DNA of 64,000 nucleotides from Brevibacillus choshinensis. GTDB lineage: Bacteria; Bacillota; Bacilli; Brevibacillales; Brevibacillaceae. How positions within the stretch are numbered: position 1 is the stretch's first letter; each line of letters begins with the position of its first letter. The translations under genes were made by a program, and so were the position numbers. The notes below the pieces were generated by a model that saw nothing but the letters and a program-made list of their open reading frames with translations, was not told where the DNA came from and ran no database searches. The DNA is taken from NCBI RefSeq assembly GCF_016811915.1, contig NZ_CP069127.1:622001-686000 (forward strand), written 5' to 3'. Shown piece after piece: positions 8,596 to 16,358 of this stretch.

Positions 8596-9549
8596 ATGTT
8601 GCTCAACATTTTGCCTCAGGTGTTAGTTGACGGTTTAACGCTTGGCTTCATGTACGCTGTCGTGGCACTTGGCTACACCATGGTTTACGGTATTCTGGAA
8701 TTTATCAACTTTGCTCATGGTGAAATTTTCATGGTGGGGGCCTTTGTCGGAACAGAAGTACTGCTCATTACTGACGCACTGGGTGCACTAAAAGGAATGA
8801 ATCCGTTTGTCGCTTTGTTCATCACACTTGTCGTTGCGATGGCTTTGACAGGGGGATTAGGGGTTTTGATTGAGAGGGTTGCCTATCGACCGCTGCGAGG
8901 GGCTCCGCGATTGGTTCCACTGATTTCTGCCATCGGCGTCTCGTTTTTGCTGCAGGACCTTGTTCGTTTTACGGAAGCGCTGGCTCGTAACGAGTTTTAT
9001 CTGAACACTCCTACTCTTTTCACTAGTTCGATCTCTTTGGGCGGAGTGGCTACCATCCCAGCAAAAGGATTGGTTGTCATTGTGCTTGCGATTGTAATGA
9101 TGGTGGCTTTGACTCTGTTTGTGAACAAAACAAAGTGGGGAATCGCCATGCGAGCCGTAGCACAGGACAGAAGCACGGCATCGCTGATGACTATAAATGT
9201 AGACAAAGTTATCATGCTGACATTCCTGATCGGCTCCAGCCTCGGCGGTGCGACAGGCGTGCTGTTTGCACAAAACTACGGGACGATCGACCCGTACATC
9301 GGCTTTATTCTCGGACTCAAGGCATTTACCGCAGCTGTCTTGGGTGGTATCGGGAACCTGCGAGGTGCGATGGTGGGCGGCGTGCTGCTCGGATTGCTGG
9401 AGTCACTCTCGGGGGCTTACATGGGACCGCTGACCAATGGAGCTTTCGGTGCAGAGTACAAAGACGTGTTTGCGTTTAGCATTCTAATCCTCGTGCTTCT
9501 CTTCAAGCCGGAAGGGCTGTTTGGCGAAGCTGTGAAAGAGAAAGTGTAG
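8596..9549 (+). CDS. livH: Branched-chain amino acid ABC transporter permease LivH
   Basis: A 317-residue membrane protein of the LivH type with about eight hydrophobic helices. The start region LVDGLTLGFMYAVVALGYTM, the GILEFINFAHGEIFMVGAF segment and the cytoplasmic loop with GGIGNLRGAMVGG are characteristic. The frame opens at 8548, but the extra 16 residues are hydrophilic and not family-like, whereas the ATG at 8596 has a purine-rich GAGGGATGGG before it. It pairs with LivM to form the channel. Confidence 0.93.
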   Translation: MLLNILPQVLVDGLTLGFMYAVVALGYTMVYGILEFINFAHGEIFMVGAFVGTEVLLITDALGALKGMNPFVALFITLVVAMALTGGLGVLIERVAYRPLRGAPRLVPLISAIGVSFLLQDLVRFTEALARNEFYLNTPTLFTSSISLGGVATIPAKGLVVIVLAIVMMVALTLFVNKTKWGIAMRAVAQDRSTASLMTINVDKVIMLTFLIGSSLGGATGVLFAQNYGTIDPYIGFILGLKAFTAAVLGGIGNLRGAMVGGVLLGLLESLSGAYMGPLTNGAFGAEYKDVFAFSILILVLLFKPEGLFGEAVKEKV

Positions 9550-9558
9550 GTGATTACG

Positions 9559-10842
9559 GTGGCAAACATGAAATGGAAATCGTTCAATGGCATTCCTCTT
9601 CTCGTCACACTGATTTGGATCGTAGCATTTGCAGCCTCCCTGCACTTCTTGGATAAATCGGTCCTTGCGTTTTTGGGAATTCTCTCTTCCATCGTTTTGG
9701 TTTATTACACAAACACATCCAAAGCGATCAAGATGGTGATAGGGGCAGCTGTGCTTCTCATCATCATTCCGCTGGTAGCCGGGGACAACCGCTACTACAT
9801 GGAAGTAGCTTCGCAGGTAGGGATCTACGTTGCGATGGCGCTTGGCTTGAATATCGTAGTCGGCTTTGCCGGATTGCTTGACTTGGGATATGTAGCGTTC
9901 TTTGCAGCAGGTGCGTACGCCTACGCGATTTTCTCCACTTCCCAGGCGAACGAATTCATCGCAGGCAACCTGTTCCCGCTGTCGGGAGAATGGTTCTGGC
10001 CGTTCCTCATCGTCGGTCTGATCGTCGCAGCGGTGTTTGGGGTCTTGCTCGGTTTGCCTGTGCTTCGTGTAAAAGGGGACTACCTGGCGATCGTAACACT
10101 GGGCTTCGGGGAAATCATCCGAATCATTTTCAATAACCTGGACAAACCGATCAACATCACGAACGGGCCGCAGGGGATCACGCCGATTCCGTCCCCGGAG
10201 CTGTTTGGCATCAAAATGGGGACGCCGTTTTACTTTTACTTCATCGTATTGTTCGTCATTGCCTTCATCGTACTCGCCAATATCCGCTTCGAGCATTCCC
10301 GACTGGGGCGTGCATGGATTGCGGTTCGCGAGGATGAGCTGGCGGCCCAATCGATGGGGATCTCCCTCTTGAATACCAAGCTCGCTGCTTTTGCGACGGG
10401 TGCATCCTTTGCAGGTGTCGTCGGAGTCATTTTCGCAGCGAAGCAGACCTTTATCGACCCTACCTCCTTTACCTTGATGGAATCGATCGGGATTCTCGTC
10501 ATGGTCATCCTGGGAGGAAGCGGCAGCATCCCGGGCGTAGTACTGGGGGCAGCATTTGTTACGATCCTGCAGGTGCAGCTGTTGAAAGAATTCTCTAACT
10601 TCCTGCACTCTTTGCAACAATCGGGCATCATCAATCTGCCGAACCAATTGGACCCATCCAAGTTCCAGCGTCTCGTCTTTGGGATCATGCTGATACTCGT
10701 GGCGTTGTATCGTCCGAACGGGCTGATTCCGGCGAAGAGGAAGAAAAACGATCTCGATGCAATCAAAGCGAGCAAGTTTGGCCAAGCGAAGCTGGGGATT
10801 CTCAGCAAGATTTCTCAAATTTCCTCGGGCAAACAATCGTAG
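9559..10842 (+). CDS. livM: Branched-chain amino acid ABC transporter permease LivM
   Basis: The second permease, about 427 residues, with an N-terminal extension of extra hydrophobic helices before the conserved core. Core marks are ALGLNIVVGFAGLLDLGYVA, GDYLAIVTLGFGEIIRII and GRAWIAVREDELAAQSMGI. The frame opens at a GTG directly after the livH stop (9550), but the SD-like GTAGG at the livH stop codon lies 8 bases before the GTG at 9559, so I prefer that start. Either way the gene is translationally coupled to livH. The C-terminus is rich in Lys and lies in the cytoplasm. Confidence 0.92.
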   Translation: MANMKWKSFNGIPLLVTLIWIVAFAASLHFLDKSVLAFLGILSSIVLVYYTNTSKAIKMVIGAAVLLIIIPLVAGDNRYYMEVASQVGIYVAMALGLNIVVGFAGLLDLGYVAFFAAGAYAYAIFSTSQANEFIAGNLFPLSGEWFWPFLIVGLIVAAVFGVLLGLPVLRVKGDYLAIVTLGFGEIIRIIFNNLDKPINITNGPQGITPIPSPELFGIKMGTPFYFYFIVLFVIAFIVLANIRFEHSRLGRAWIAVREDELAAQSMGISLLNTKLAAFATGASFAGVVGVIFAAKQTFIDPTSFTLMESIGILVMVILGGSGSIPGVVLGAAFVTILQVQLLKEFSNFLHSLQQSGIINLPNQLDPSKFQRLVFGIMLILVALYRPNGLIPAKRKKNDLDAIKASKFGQAKLGILSKISQISSGKQS

Positions 10843-10860
10843 GGACAAGGAGGTAAAGAG

Positions 10861-11637
10861 ATGGCATTGCTAGAAGCGAAAAACTTGACGAAGCGATTTG
10901 GCGGTCTCGTGGCCAATCAGGACGTTTCGATATCCATTGATAAAGGTTCGATCACGGCTGTTATCGGTCCGAACGGTGCAGGAAAAACGACCTTCTTTAA
11001 CATGATTACAGGCTTTTACGAGCCGGATGAAGGCGAGATCCTGCTGAACGGAAAAAGCATCAAAGGTCTTCGGCCAGACCAGATCGCAAGCCGAGGCATT
11101 ACGCGGACATTCCAGAATATCCGCCTGTTCAAGGAAATGACGGCACTGGAGAACGTGATGGTCGGCGTTCACAGCCGCTTGTCTGCCGGGCTGCTCGGGA
11201 TTTTGTTCAACACCAAGCGCGTGCGGGAGGAAGAGGAAAAAGCCCGCGTGGAAGCGTACCAGCTGATGGAGTACGTCGGGATCGCCCACGTAGCCAACGA
11301 AGCTGCAGGCAGCTTGCCTTACGGTCTCCAACGGCGTCTGGAAATCGCCCGCGCCATGGCGACCAATCCGAGCATCATTTTGCTGGATGAGCCGGCAGCG
11401 GGGATGAATCCGCGTGAGACGGTAGAGATGACGGACTTCATCCGCCGCCTGAAGCGTGAGCTGGATTTGACCATCATTTTGATCGAGCATGACATGAAGC
11501 TGGTCATGGGCCTTAGCGAATACATCCACGTGTTGGATTACGGGCGCAAAATTGCAGAGGGAACACCGGAGCAAATCCGCAACAACCCGAACGTAATCGA
11601 GGCGTATCTCGGAAAAAGCGCGTCGGAAGTGTCGTAG
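10861..11637 (+). CDS. livG: Branched-chain amino acid ABC transporter ATPase LivG
   Basis: A 258-residue ABC ATPase. The Walker A motif GPNGAGKTT is near residue 37, the Q-loop region RTFQNIRLF near residue 82, and Walker B IILLDEPAAGMNP near residue 175. The signature region reads SLPYGLQRRLEIARA, the LivG variant of LSGGQ. The long insert after the Q loop and the motif LIEHDMKLVMGLSEY are also LivG traits. AAGGAGG lies 8 bases before the ATG. It would pair with LivF to drive transport. Confidence 0.94.
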   Translation: MALLEAKNLTKRFGGLVANQDVSISIDKGSITAVIGPNGAGKTTFFNMITGFYEPDEGEILLNGKSIKGLRPDQIASRGITRTFQNIRLFKEMTALENVMVGVHSRLSAGLLGILFNTKRVREEEEKARVEAYQLMEYVGIAHVANEAAGSLPYGLQRRLEIARAMATNPSIILLDEPAAGMNPRETVEMTDFIRRLKRELDLTIILIEHDMKLVMGLSEYIHVLDYGRKIAEGTPEQIRNNPNVIEAYLGKSASEVS

Positions 11638-11652
11638 GAGGAGGAAACGATT

Positions 11653-12360
11653 ATGGCATTGTTGGAATTGCAAAACATTCATACCTATTACGGCGGAATC
11701 CACGCGTTGAAGGGCTTGACGATTTCCGTAGAGCAGGGCGAAGTCGTCACACTGATCGGTTCAAACGGAGCGGGGAAGTCGACTACGCTGAAAACCATCT
11801 GTGGACAGACACGCGCAAAGGAAGGCAAGATCACCTTCAACGGCAAGGACATCACGCAGCTGCGCACGCATGATATTGCGCACCTGGGGATCGCTCACGT
11901 GCCTGAAGGACGTCGCATTTTCCCTAAGCTGACGGTTCGTGAAAACCTGGAGATGGGTGCTTTCTCTGTCACGGATAAAAAAATCATCGACGAGGGAGTC
12001 GAGCGGGCATTCGCATACTTCCCTCGCTTGAAAGAGCGGATCAACCAAAAGGGCGGTACCATGTCCGGTGGAGAGCAGCAGATGCTGGCGATCGCACGCG
12101 GACTGATGATGAAGCCGAAAATCTTGATGCTCGATGAGCCGTCCATGGGCTTGGCGCCTATTCTGGTGGAGCAGATTTTTGACATCGTCACCGAGCTGAA
12201 CAAGGAAGGGATGACCATCCTGCTCGTTGAGCAAAATGCGAACCAAGCCTTGTCGGTAGCCCACCGCGGTTATGTGATCCAGACAGGTGAAATCATCTTG
12301 AAGGACGACGCGCAGACTTTGCTCGCAAATCCACAGGTGCGCGAGGCGTATCTGGCGTAA
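11653..12360 (+). CDS. livF: Branched-chain amino acid ABC transporter ATPase LivF
   Basis: A 235-residue ABC ATPase. Walker A is GSNGAGKST near residue 39; the signature is TMSGGEQQMLAIARGLM; Walker B is ILMLDEPSMGLAP; the switch region is LLVEQNANQALSVAH. The short length and the HVPEGRRIFPKLTV stretch identify LivF rather than LivG. AGGAGGAGG precedes the ATG. It is the last gene of the operon. Confidence 0.94.
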   Translation: MALLELQNIHTYYGGIHALKGLTISVEQGEVVTLIGSNGAGKSTTLKTICGQTRAKEGKITFNGKDITQLRTHDIAHLGIAHVPEGRRIFPKLTVRENLEMGAFSVTDKKIIDEGVERAFAYFPRLKERINQKGGTMSGGEQQMLAIARGLMMKPKILMLDEPSMGLAPILVEQIFDIVTELNKEGMTILLVEQNANQALSVAHRGYVIQTGEIILKDDAQTLLANPQVREAYLA

Positions 12361-12372
12361 CTAGCACAAGAG

Positions 12373-12408
12373 AAAAGCCCCGTGCTTCTTTTCGAGCACG
12401 GGGCTTTC
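12373..12408 (+). terminator. Terminator of the liv operon
   Basis: A 13-base-pair GC-rich stem (12374-12386 with 12395-12407) with an 8-base loop. T-rich flanks on both strands suggest it can also stop transcription of the convergent small gene at 12491-12568. Confidence 0.85.
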
Positions 12409-12490
12409 CACGTCTAGGAGTGTGCCTGCTTTCTAGGCGGAAGAGCTGGAAAGTGGCCCTCTTTTTCGTACGGGTCGCGCCAGGTGAAAA

Positions 12491-12568
12491 TTAGCACTCG
12501 CAGGCTATGATCACCAACAAGATAAAAAGCACAAGAACCAACGAGAAATCATCTCCAAAGAAGCCCAT
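12491..12568 (-). CDS. YjcZ-family small sporulation-associated peptide, 25 aa
   Basis: A 25-codon ORF with ATG at 12568, preceded by a purine run GGGGGGGAAGGGA acting as SD. The product begins MGFFGDDFS, is strongly hydrophobic (LVLVLFILLVII) and ends in CEC. This matches the pattern of YjcZ-type peptides, which are 25-50 residues, start with Gly/Phe-rich residues, have one membrane helix and end near a Cys. They occur in spore-formers, often in several copies, and are linked to spores or stress. I saw no convincing sporulation sigma promoter upstream. Confidence 0.72.
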   Translation of the reverse strand: MGFFGDDFSLVLVLFILLVIIACEC

Positions 12569-12814
12569 TGTCCCTTCCCCCCCTTTATCATGACTGCTGA
12601 CAGGATATGAGCAAAGTGTTGACTTTGCTTGGACAAATGAGGAGGGGCCAGCGTGGAAAACAGCAAATGGATGTACGCGGATGGCGTGGCATATGATCGC
12701 GTGAGGAATAGCATGCACGTCAGGCTTCATTTCTGCTATGATAGTCCTATTCGTCATTTTTGCAATTTTACAAATGGGAAAAGAGTCAGCCCTGGTTTGT
12801 GAGGAGGGAGTGCT

Positions 12815-14323
12815 GTGCTGGACATCAGTCCTCATTTGGTAGAAGGAAGCGAAGCGTTGTATTTGCAATTATATCGATATTTTTGTGTGGAAATTCAGTC
12901 GAGACGGCTGCCGTCCGGAACGAGATTGCCCTCTGTCCGTGCTCTCAGTCATCATTTGCGAGTGAGCAAAACGACTGTGGAAACCGCCTATCATCAGCTG
13001 CTCGCGGAAGGATACTTGGAAAGCCGGGAGCGGAGCGGTTTTTACGTAGTCGATGTGGAATGGGATGGTCCTGTGTCTGCCGGTCGTGTGAGCAACAATC
13101 AGCCCGTGCCGAAAGGGAGCAAGCAGGAACTTGTTCCCCAAGCAGCGGCAGAGGCCCATAGCAAGGCAGCTTTTCCGATTCGCTATGATTTTCATCAGGC
13201 GCAGGTCGATGCGGAGCATTTCCCGTTTGAACTGTGGCGCAGGTACACCCATCAGTGCATGCAGCGGGAAAACCAGAGTGTGCTCTATTATGGAGATCGT
13301 CAGGGAGAGCTGTCCCTGCGAGAGGAAATCGCTCGCTACCTCAGGCAAGCCCGCGGTGTTCAGGCGACAGCCGAACAGATCGTGATCGGAGCAGGTACGC
13401 AGGTCATGATTACCTTGCTTGGCCTTTTGTTCGGCTTGCGCGGACAAGCTGTCGCGATGGAGGATCCCGGGTATAACGGCGTGCGCGCGGTGTTTTTGCA
13501 TTTGGGCTTTGAGATCCAACCGATTCCACTGGAGGAGGACGGCATCGACGTGGAGGCATTGGGGAATAGCGGGGCAAGACTGGTCTACATCACGCCTTCC
13601 CATCAGGACCCTACCGGAATTGTGATGCCCTATGCGAAGCGGCTCAAGCTGCTGCAATGGGCGAATCGGACGGAGAGCTACATCATGGAGGACGATTACG
13701 ATGGGGAGTTTCGCTACAGCGGACGACCGATCCCGTCCCTGCAAGGGCTGGATACGGAGGGACGCGTCATTTATTTGGGAACGTTCTCCAAAGCATTGCT
13801 GCCGACGATCCGGATCAGCTACATGGTCCTCCCCCATTCCTTGCTGTCGATCTATCAAGAGGGACTGATCGAATTTGATCAGACAGCGTCGCGGGTCCAT
13901 CAGGAGACATTGGCGCTGTTTATGAAGCATGGCGATTGGGTGAGACATATCCGAAAGATGAGGACGCTGTATCGCAAAAAGCATGAAGCCATGCTGCATG
14001 TCTTGCAAGAAGAGATGGGGCCGTCTATACGGATTACGGGTCAGGATGCGGGCATGTCGGTAATGGTGGAAGTTCAGAGTGCACACAGCTCTAAAGAGCT
14101 CGCCAAAATTGCCGAGGAGGCGGGAATCCGCGTCCATCCGGCCTGTCACAAATGGATCAGACCGGTAGAAAACGCGCTGCCCTCCTTTCAATTCGGCTTT
14201 GGCGGCCAGTCCATCAAGGATATCGAGGCTGGCATACGACTGCTTTCACGAGTGTGGAAGCCCTATTTATCATCAGTCGTCCCGTCCTTGGAGGAGAGAG
14301 CGTGGAGAAGGGAGCGCAGGTAG
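12815..14323 (+). CDS. MocR-type GntR/aminotransferase-like regulator
   Basis: A 502-residue fusion regulator. Residues 1-75 form a GntR winged HTH (LPSGTRLPSVRALSHHLRVS, then TVETAYHQLLAEGYL). The rest is a class I aminotransferase fold: the PLP lysine lies in GTFSKALLPTIRISYMV, preceded by IMEDDYDGEFRY. MocR proteins use bound PLP as effector to control vitamin B6 or amino acid genes. The GTG start at 12815 has GAGGAGGG before it. azlC follows directly and its start overlaps or abuts the end of this gene, so this protein may control the azlCD exporter; that is inference from position. Confidence 0.92.
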   Translation: MLDISPHLVEGSEALYLQLYRYFCVEIQSRRLPSGTRLPSVRALSHHLRVSKTTVETAYHQLLAEGYLESRERSGFYVVDVEWDGPVSAGRVSNNQPVPKGSKQELVPQAAAEAHSKAAFPIRYDFHQAQVDAEHFPFELWRRYTHQCMQRENQSVLYYGDRQGELSLREEIARYLRQARGVQATAEQIVIGAGTQVMITLLGLLFGLRGQAVAMEDPGYNGVRAVFLHLGFEIQPIPLEEDGIDVEALGNSGARLVYITPSHQDPTGIVMPYAKRLKLLQWANRTESYIMEDDYDGEFRYSGRPIPSLQGLDTEGRVIYLGTFSKALLPTIRISYMVLPHSLLSIYQEGLIEFDQTASRVHQETLALFMKHGDWVRHIRKMRTLYRKKHEAMLHVLQEEMGPSIRITGQDAGMSVMVEVQSAHSSKELAKIAEEAGIRVHPACHKWIRPVENALPSFQFGFGGQSIKDIEAGIRLLSRVWKPYLSSVVPSLEERAWRRERR

Positions 14324-14324
14324 C

Positions 14325-15026
14325 TTGTCGTACACAGCTTTTTCAAAAGGAATGAAACAGATCTTCCCCGTAGCTGCTTCGGGGATCGTGGATGGTCTGG
14401 TATTTGGGATATTGGCGAGGCAAGCCGGGCTGGGTGTGACGGAGGCGATGCTGTTTTCGCTGCTGGTCAATGCCGGATCCTCTCAATTTGCAGCAGTAGG
14501 ACTCATCTCTCAAGGAATAGTAGGCTGGCCGATTCTGGTTTCTACGCTCTTGTTGAATGCGCGGCATCTCCTGTACGGATTGTCGCTTGGTCCAAAATTT
14601 CGCGGAACGTCGCCGTGGAAGCTCGCATTGATGGGAGGATGGCTCAATGACGAGACGTATGCGCTCAAAGCGACGTATTTGGCATCCGGTGAAAAACCGA
14701 GCCTCCCCTATTTCGCCGGGGCGAGTGCTGCGGATTACCTGATCTGGAATGTCAGCACCTTTGCGGGGGCTTGGTTTGGGGCCGTATTTACCCAGACGGA
14801 AGCCTATGGACTTGATTTCGCTTTTGTAGCGACGTTTCTCGGATTTCTCGCCGTGAATCTGGTGTCCCCGTTTCATGTGAAAGTGGCCGGGGGTGCTGCT
14901 GCGGTGGCATGCATAGGTTACGCTCTGGGCGGAGCGACGGTGGCCGTCATTACCGGGACGTTGACAGCCGTGGCGATTGGGACGCAGACAGCTGCGTTGA
15001 CTGGGGCGGTGAGCCGTGAACGATAA
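14325..15026 (+). CDS. azlC: AzlC, branched-chain amino acid exporter large subunit
   Basis: A 233-residue protein with about seven hydrophobic segments and the AzlC pattern: PVAASGIVDGLVFGILARQAG, then FSLLVNAGSSQFAAVGLIS and LLNARHLLYGLSL. The frame is open back to 14199, inside the MocR gene. I choose the TTG at 14325, which follows a GGAG by 10 bases, lies one base after the MocR stop and gives a normal family length. AzlCD-type pairs export branched-chain amino acids or their toxic analogues in Bacillus and relatives. Confidence 0.87.
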   Translation: MSYTAFSKGMKQIFPVAASGIVDGLVFGILARQAGLGVTEAMLFSLLVNAGSSQFAAVGLISQGIVGWPILVSTLLLNARHLLYGLSLGPKFRGTSPWKLALMGGWLNDETYALKATYLASGEKPSLPYFAGASAADYLIWNVSTFAGAWFGAVFTQTEAYGLDFAFVATFLGFLAVNLVSPFHVKVAGGAAAVACIGYALGGATVAVITGTLTAVAIGTQTAALTGAVSRER

Positions 15027-15339
15027 AGTCTTGCTGTATATCGGACTGATGGCGCTCATCACGTACTTGACCCGTTTTCCCATGCTCTTGATCAGCTCTC
15101 GTTGGGAGATACCGGATTGGCTCAAGCGGGGGCTGGCGATGGTTCCGGTAGGCGTGTTCAGCTCCATGACGATTCCCCCCATTCTGTTTCACGCACCGAA
15201 AGGGGAATGGAGTCCGGAATATCTCATTGCCGGGATTGCGGCGCTTGTTGTCGGTCTGTGGAAAAAACAGATCGTACTGGCTCTCTTGGCAGGGGTCATC
15301 GTGGTTGCGCTTTGGCGTCAGCTGGCGCTGTGGATGTGA
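15016..15339 (+). CDS. azlD: AzlD, branched-chain amino acid exporter small subunit
   Basis: A 107-residue membrane protein with four hydrophobic segments. The segment MALITYLTRFPMLLISS and the following WLKRGLAMVPVGVFSSMTIP fit AzlD. The GTG start overlaps the azlC stop by 11 bases, so the two subunits are translationally coupled. Together with AzlC it forms a two-subunit exporter, placed next to a full importer for the same amino acid class. Confidence 0.87.
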   Translation: MNDKVLLYIGLMALITYLTRFPMLLISSRWEIPDWLKRGLAMVPVGVFSSMTIPPILFHAPKGEWSPEYLIAGIAALVVGLWKKQIVLALLAGVIVVALWRQLALWM

Positions 15340-15350
15340 AGGAAAGAAAA

Positions 15351-15394
15351 GCGGCAGCTTGGGACTGTGAGGAAGTCCCGAGCTGCCGTTTTTT
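15351..15394. terminator. Bidirectional terminator between azlD and iclR-type gene
   Basis: CGGCAGCT-GGGACT pairs with AGTCCC-AGCTGCCG across a 7-base loop, with a T run of six on the plus side and a T-rich stretch on the minus side. The two genes converge here. Confidence 0.85.
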
Positions 15395-16155
15395 CATGAA
15401 GGTCGATATCCGAGCAGTGCGGACATTTCCTGTACGGTCTCCAGCGTCTCGTGCAGGATGTCTTCCTGCTGCGGAAGAACGCGATCCGACGGTCCGATGA
15501 CACTGATCGAAGCGGTCACTTGACCGGCGGCATCGAAGATCGGAGCGGCGATACCAGTGACTCCTTTGTTGCGGCGATTGGAGCTGATTTCGTAGCCGCG
15601 CGATTTGATCACCGCCAGATCTTCCTTGAGGGAATCGATCGAAGTGTAGGAGTAAGGCGTGTATGTTTTGAGTGTCGCCTCCTCTAGGATGTCATCCTGA
15701 AATTCCTTTGGCTGATAGGCGAGCAGTACCCGTGCCGCAGTGGTCGAGTACAGCGGGAAACGCCGGAACGATTCCACGGTAAAGCGAACCGGATGCGGAG
15801 AGTCCACTTTCGCGACGTAAATGGCGTCCCGCGCATCCTTCACGCACAGCACGACCAGCTCGTTGGTGCGGGAAACCAGACGATGTAAATAAGGCATCGA
15901 GAAATCGACGATGTCGTGATTTTTCAATACTTTTGTTCCTAGCTCCAGGAGGGTGTAGCCAAGCGTGTACTGCTTGGTTTTTTCGTTTTGGCGGATAAAC
16001 CCCTCTGATTCCAGAGTGGAGAGCAGCTTGTGCACGGCTCCCTTTGACATCTCTAGCATCTTGCTTAATTCCGTGACGCCGAGTTCTTTCGGCGAGTCGA
16101 GGAAAATCTTTAACAGCCGGCAGCTGTTGCGGACAGAAGAGAGCACTTGATCCAT
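15394..16155 (-). CDS. IclR-family transcriptional regulator
   Basis: About 253 residues. The N-terminal winged HTH (LGVTELSKMLEMSKGAVHKL) is followed by the IclR effector domain: LVVLCVKDARDAIYVAKVDS, PLYSTTAARVLLA and the signature GVTGIAAPIFDAAGQVTASI. The ATG at 16155 has AAAGGAGA at 7 bases; an upstream ATG in frame has no good SD. The gene is divergent from the ABC transporter-peptidase operon and a near-perfect inverted repeat lies at that operon's start, so it very likely controls it. IclR proteins respond to small organic acids and related ligands; which one cannot be told. Confidence 0.92.
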   Translation of the reverse strand: MDQVLSSVRNSCRLLKIFLDSPKELGVTELSKMLEMSKGAVHKLLSTLESEGFIRQNEKTKQYTLGYTLLELGTKVLKNHDIVDFSMPYLHRLVSRTNELVVLCVKDARDAIYVAKVDSPHPVRFTVESFRRFPLYSTTAARVLLAYQPKEFQDDILEEATLKTYTPYSYTSIDSLKEDLAVIKSRGYEISSNRRNKGVTGIAAPIFDAAGQVTASISVIGPSDRVLPQQEDILHETLETVQEMSALLGYRPS

Positions 16156-16201
16156 GAAACCGTCTCCTTTGAAGCTCATTGCTCTTATTCTACCATAACG
16201 A

Positions 16202-16215
16202 AGGAAACGCTTACT
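16202..16215 (+). promoter_or_regulatory. Weak cre-like site (CcpA)
   Basis: AGGAAACGCTTACT agrees with the cre consensus at about 11 of 14 positions, including the central CG. It lies in the shared regulatory gap between the iclR-type gene and the ABC importer. Catabolite control of this importer would make sense, but the match is imperfect. Confidence 0.3.
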
Positions 16216-16253
16216 CCTAGAATTGAGCTAATGGTTTTTTTTATGGGACTACC

Positions 16254-16283
16254 TTGAATAGTCAGATTCCTTTATGGTAGTAT
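16254..16283 (+). promoter_or_regulatory. Candidate promoter of the ABC importer-peptidase operon
   Basis: TTGAAT at 16254-16259 and TAGTAT at 16278-16283, spaced 18 bases, lie about 75 bases before the first gene. The inverted repeat at 16293-16329 begins ten bases downstream, covering the expected transcription start. Confidence 0.5.
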
Positions 16284-16292
16284 AGCACTATC

Positions 16293-16329
16293 GTTCTCGA
16301 ATAGCAAACGCTGTTCTCTATTCGTGAAC
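16293..16329. promoter_or_regulatory. Inverted repeat, probable IclR-family operator
   Basis: GTTCTCGAATAG (16293-16304) and CTATTCGTGAAC (16318-16329) are reverse complements at 11 of 12 positions, with 13 bases between them. The site lies just after the predicted -10 box, the classic place for a repressor, and in the gap shared with the divergent iclR-type gene. Half-sites with GTTC/GAAC ends recall operators of IclR-type proteins. Confidence 0.6.
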
Positions 16330-16358
16330 AACTTAGAAAAATCGGGGGTTGAACATTC

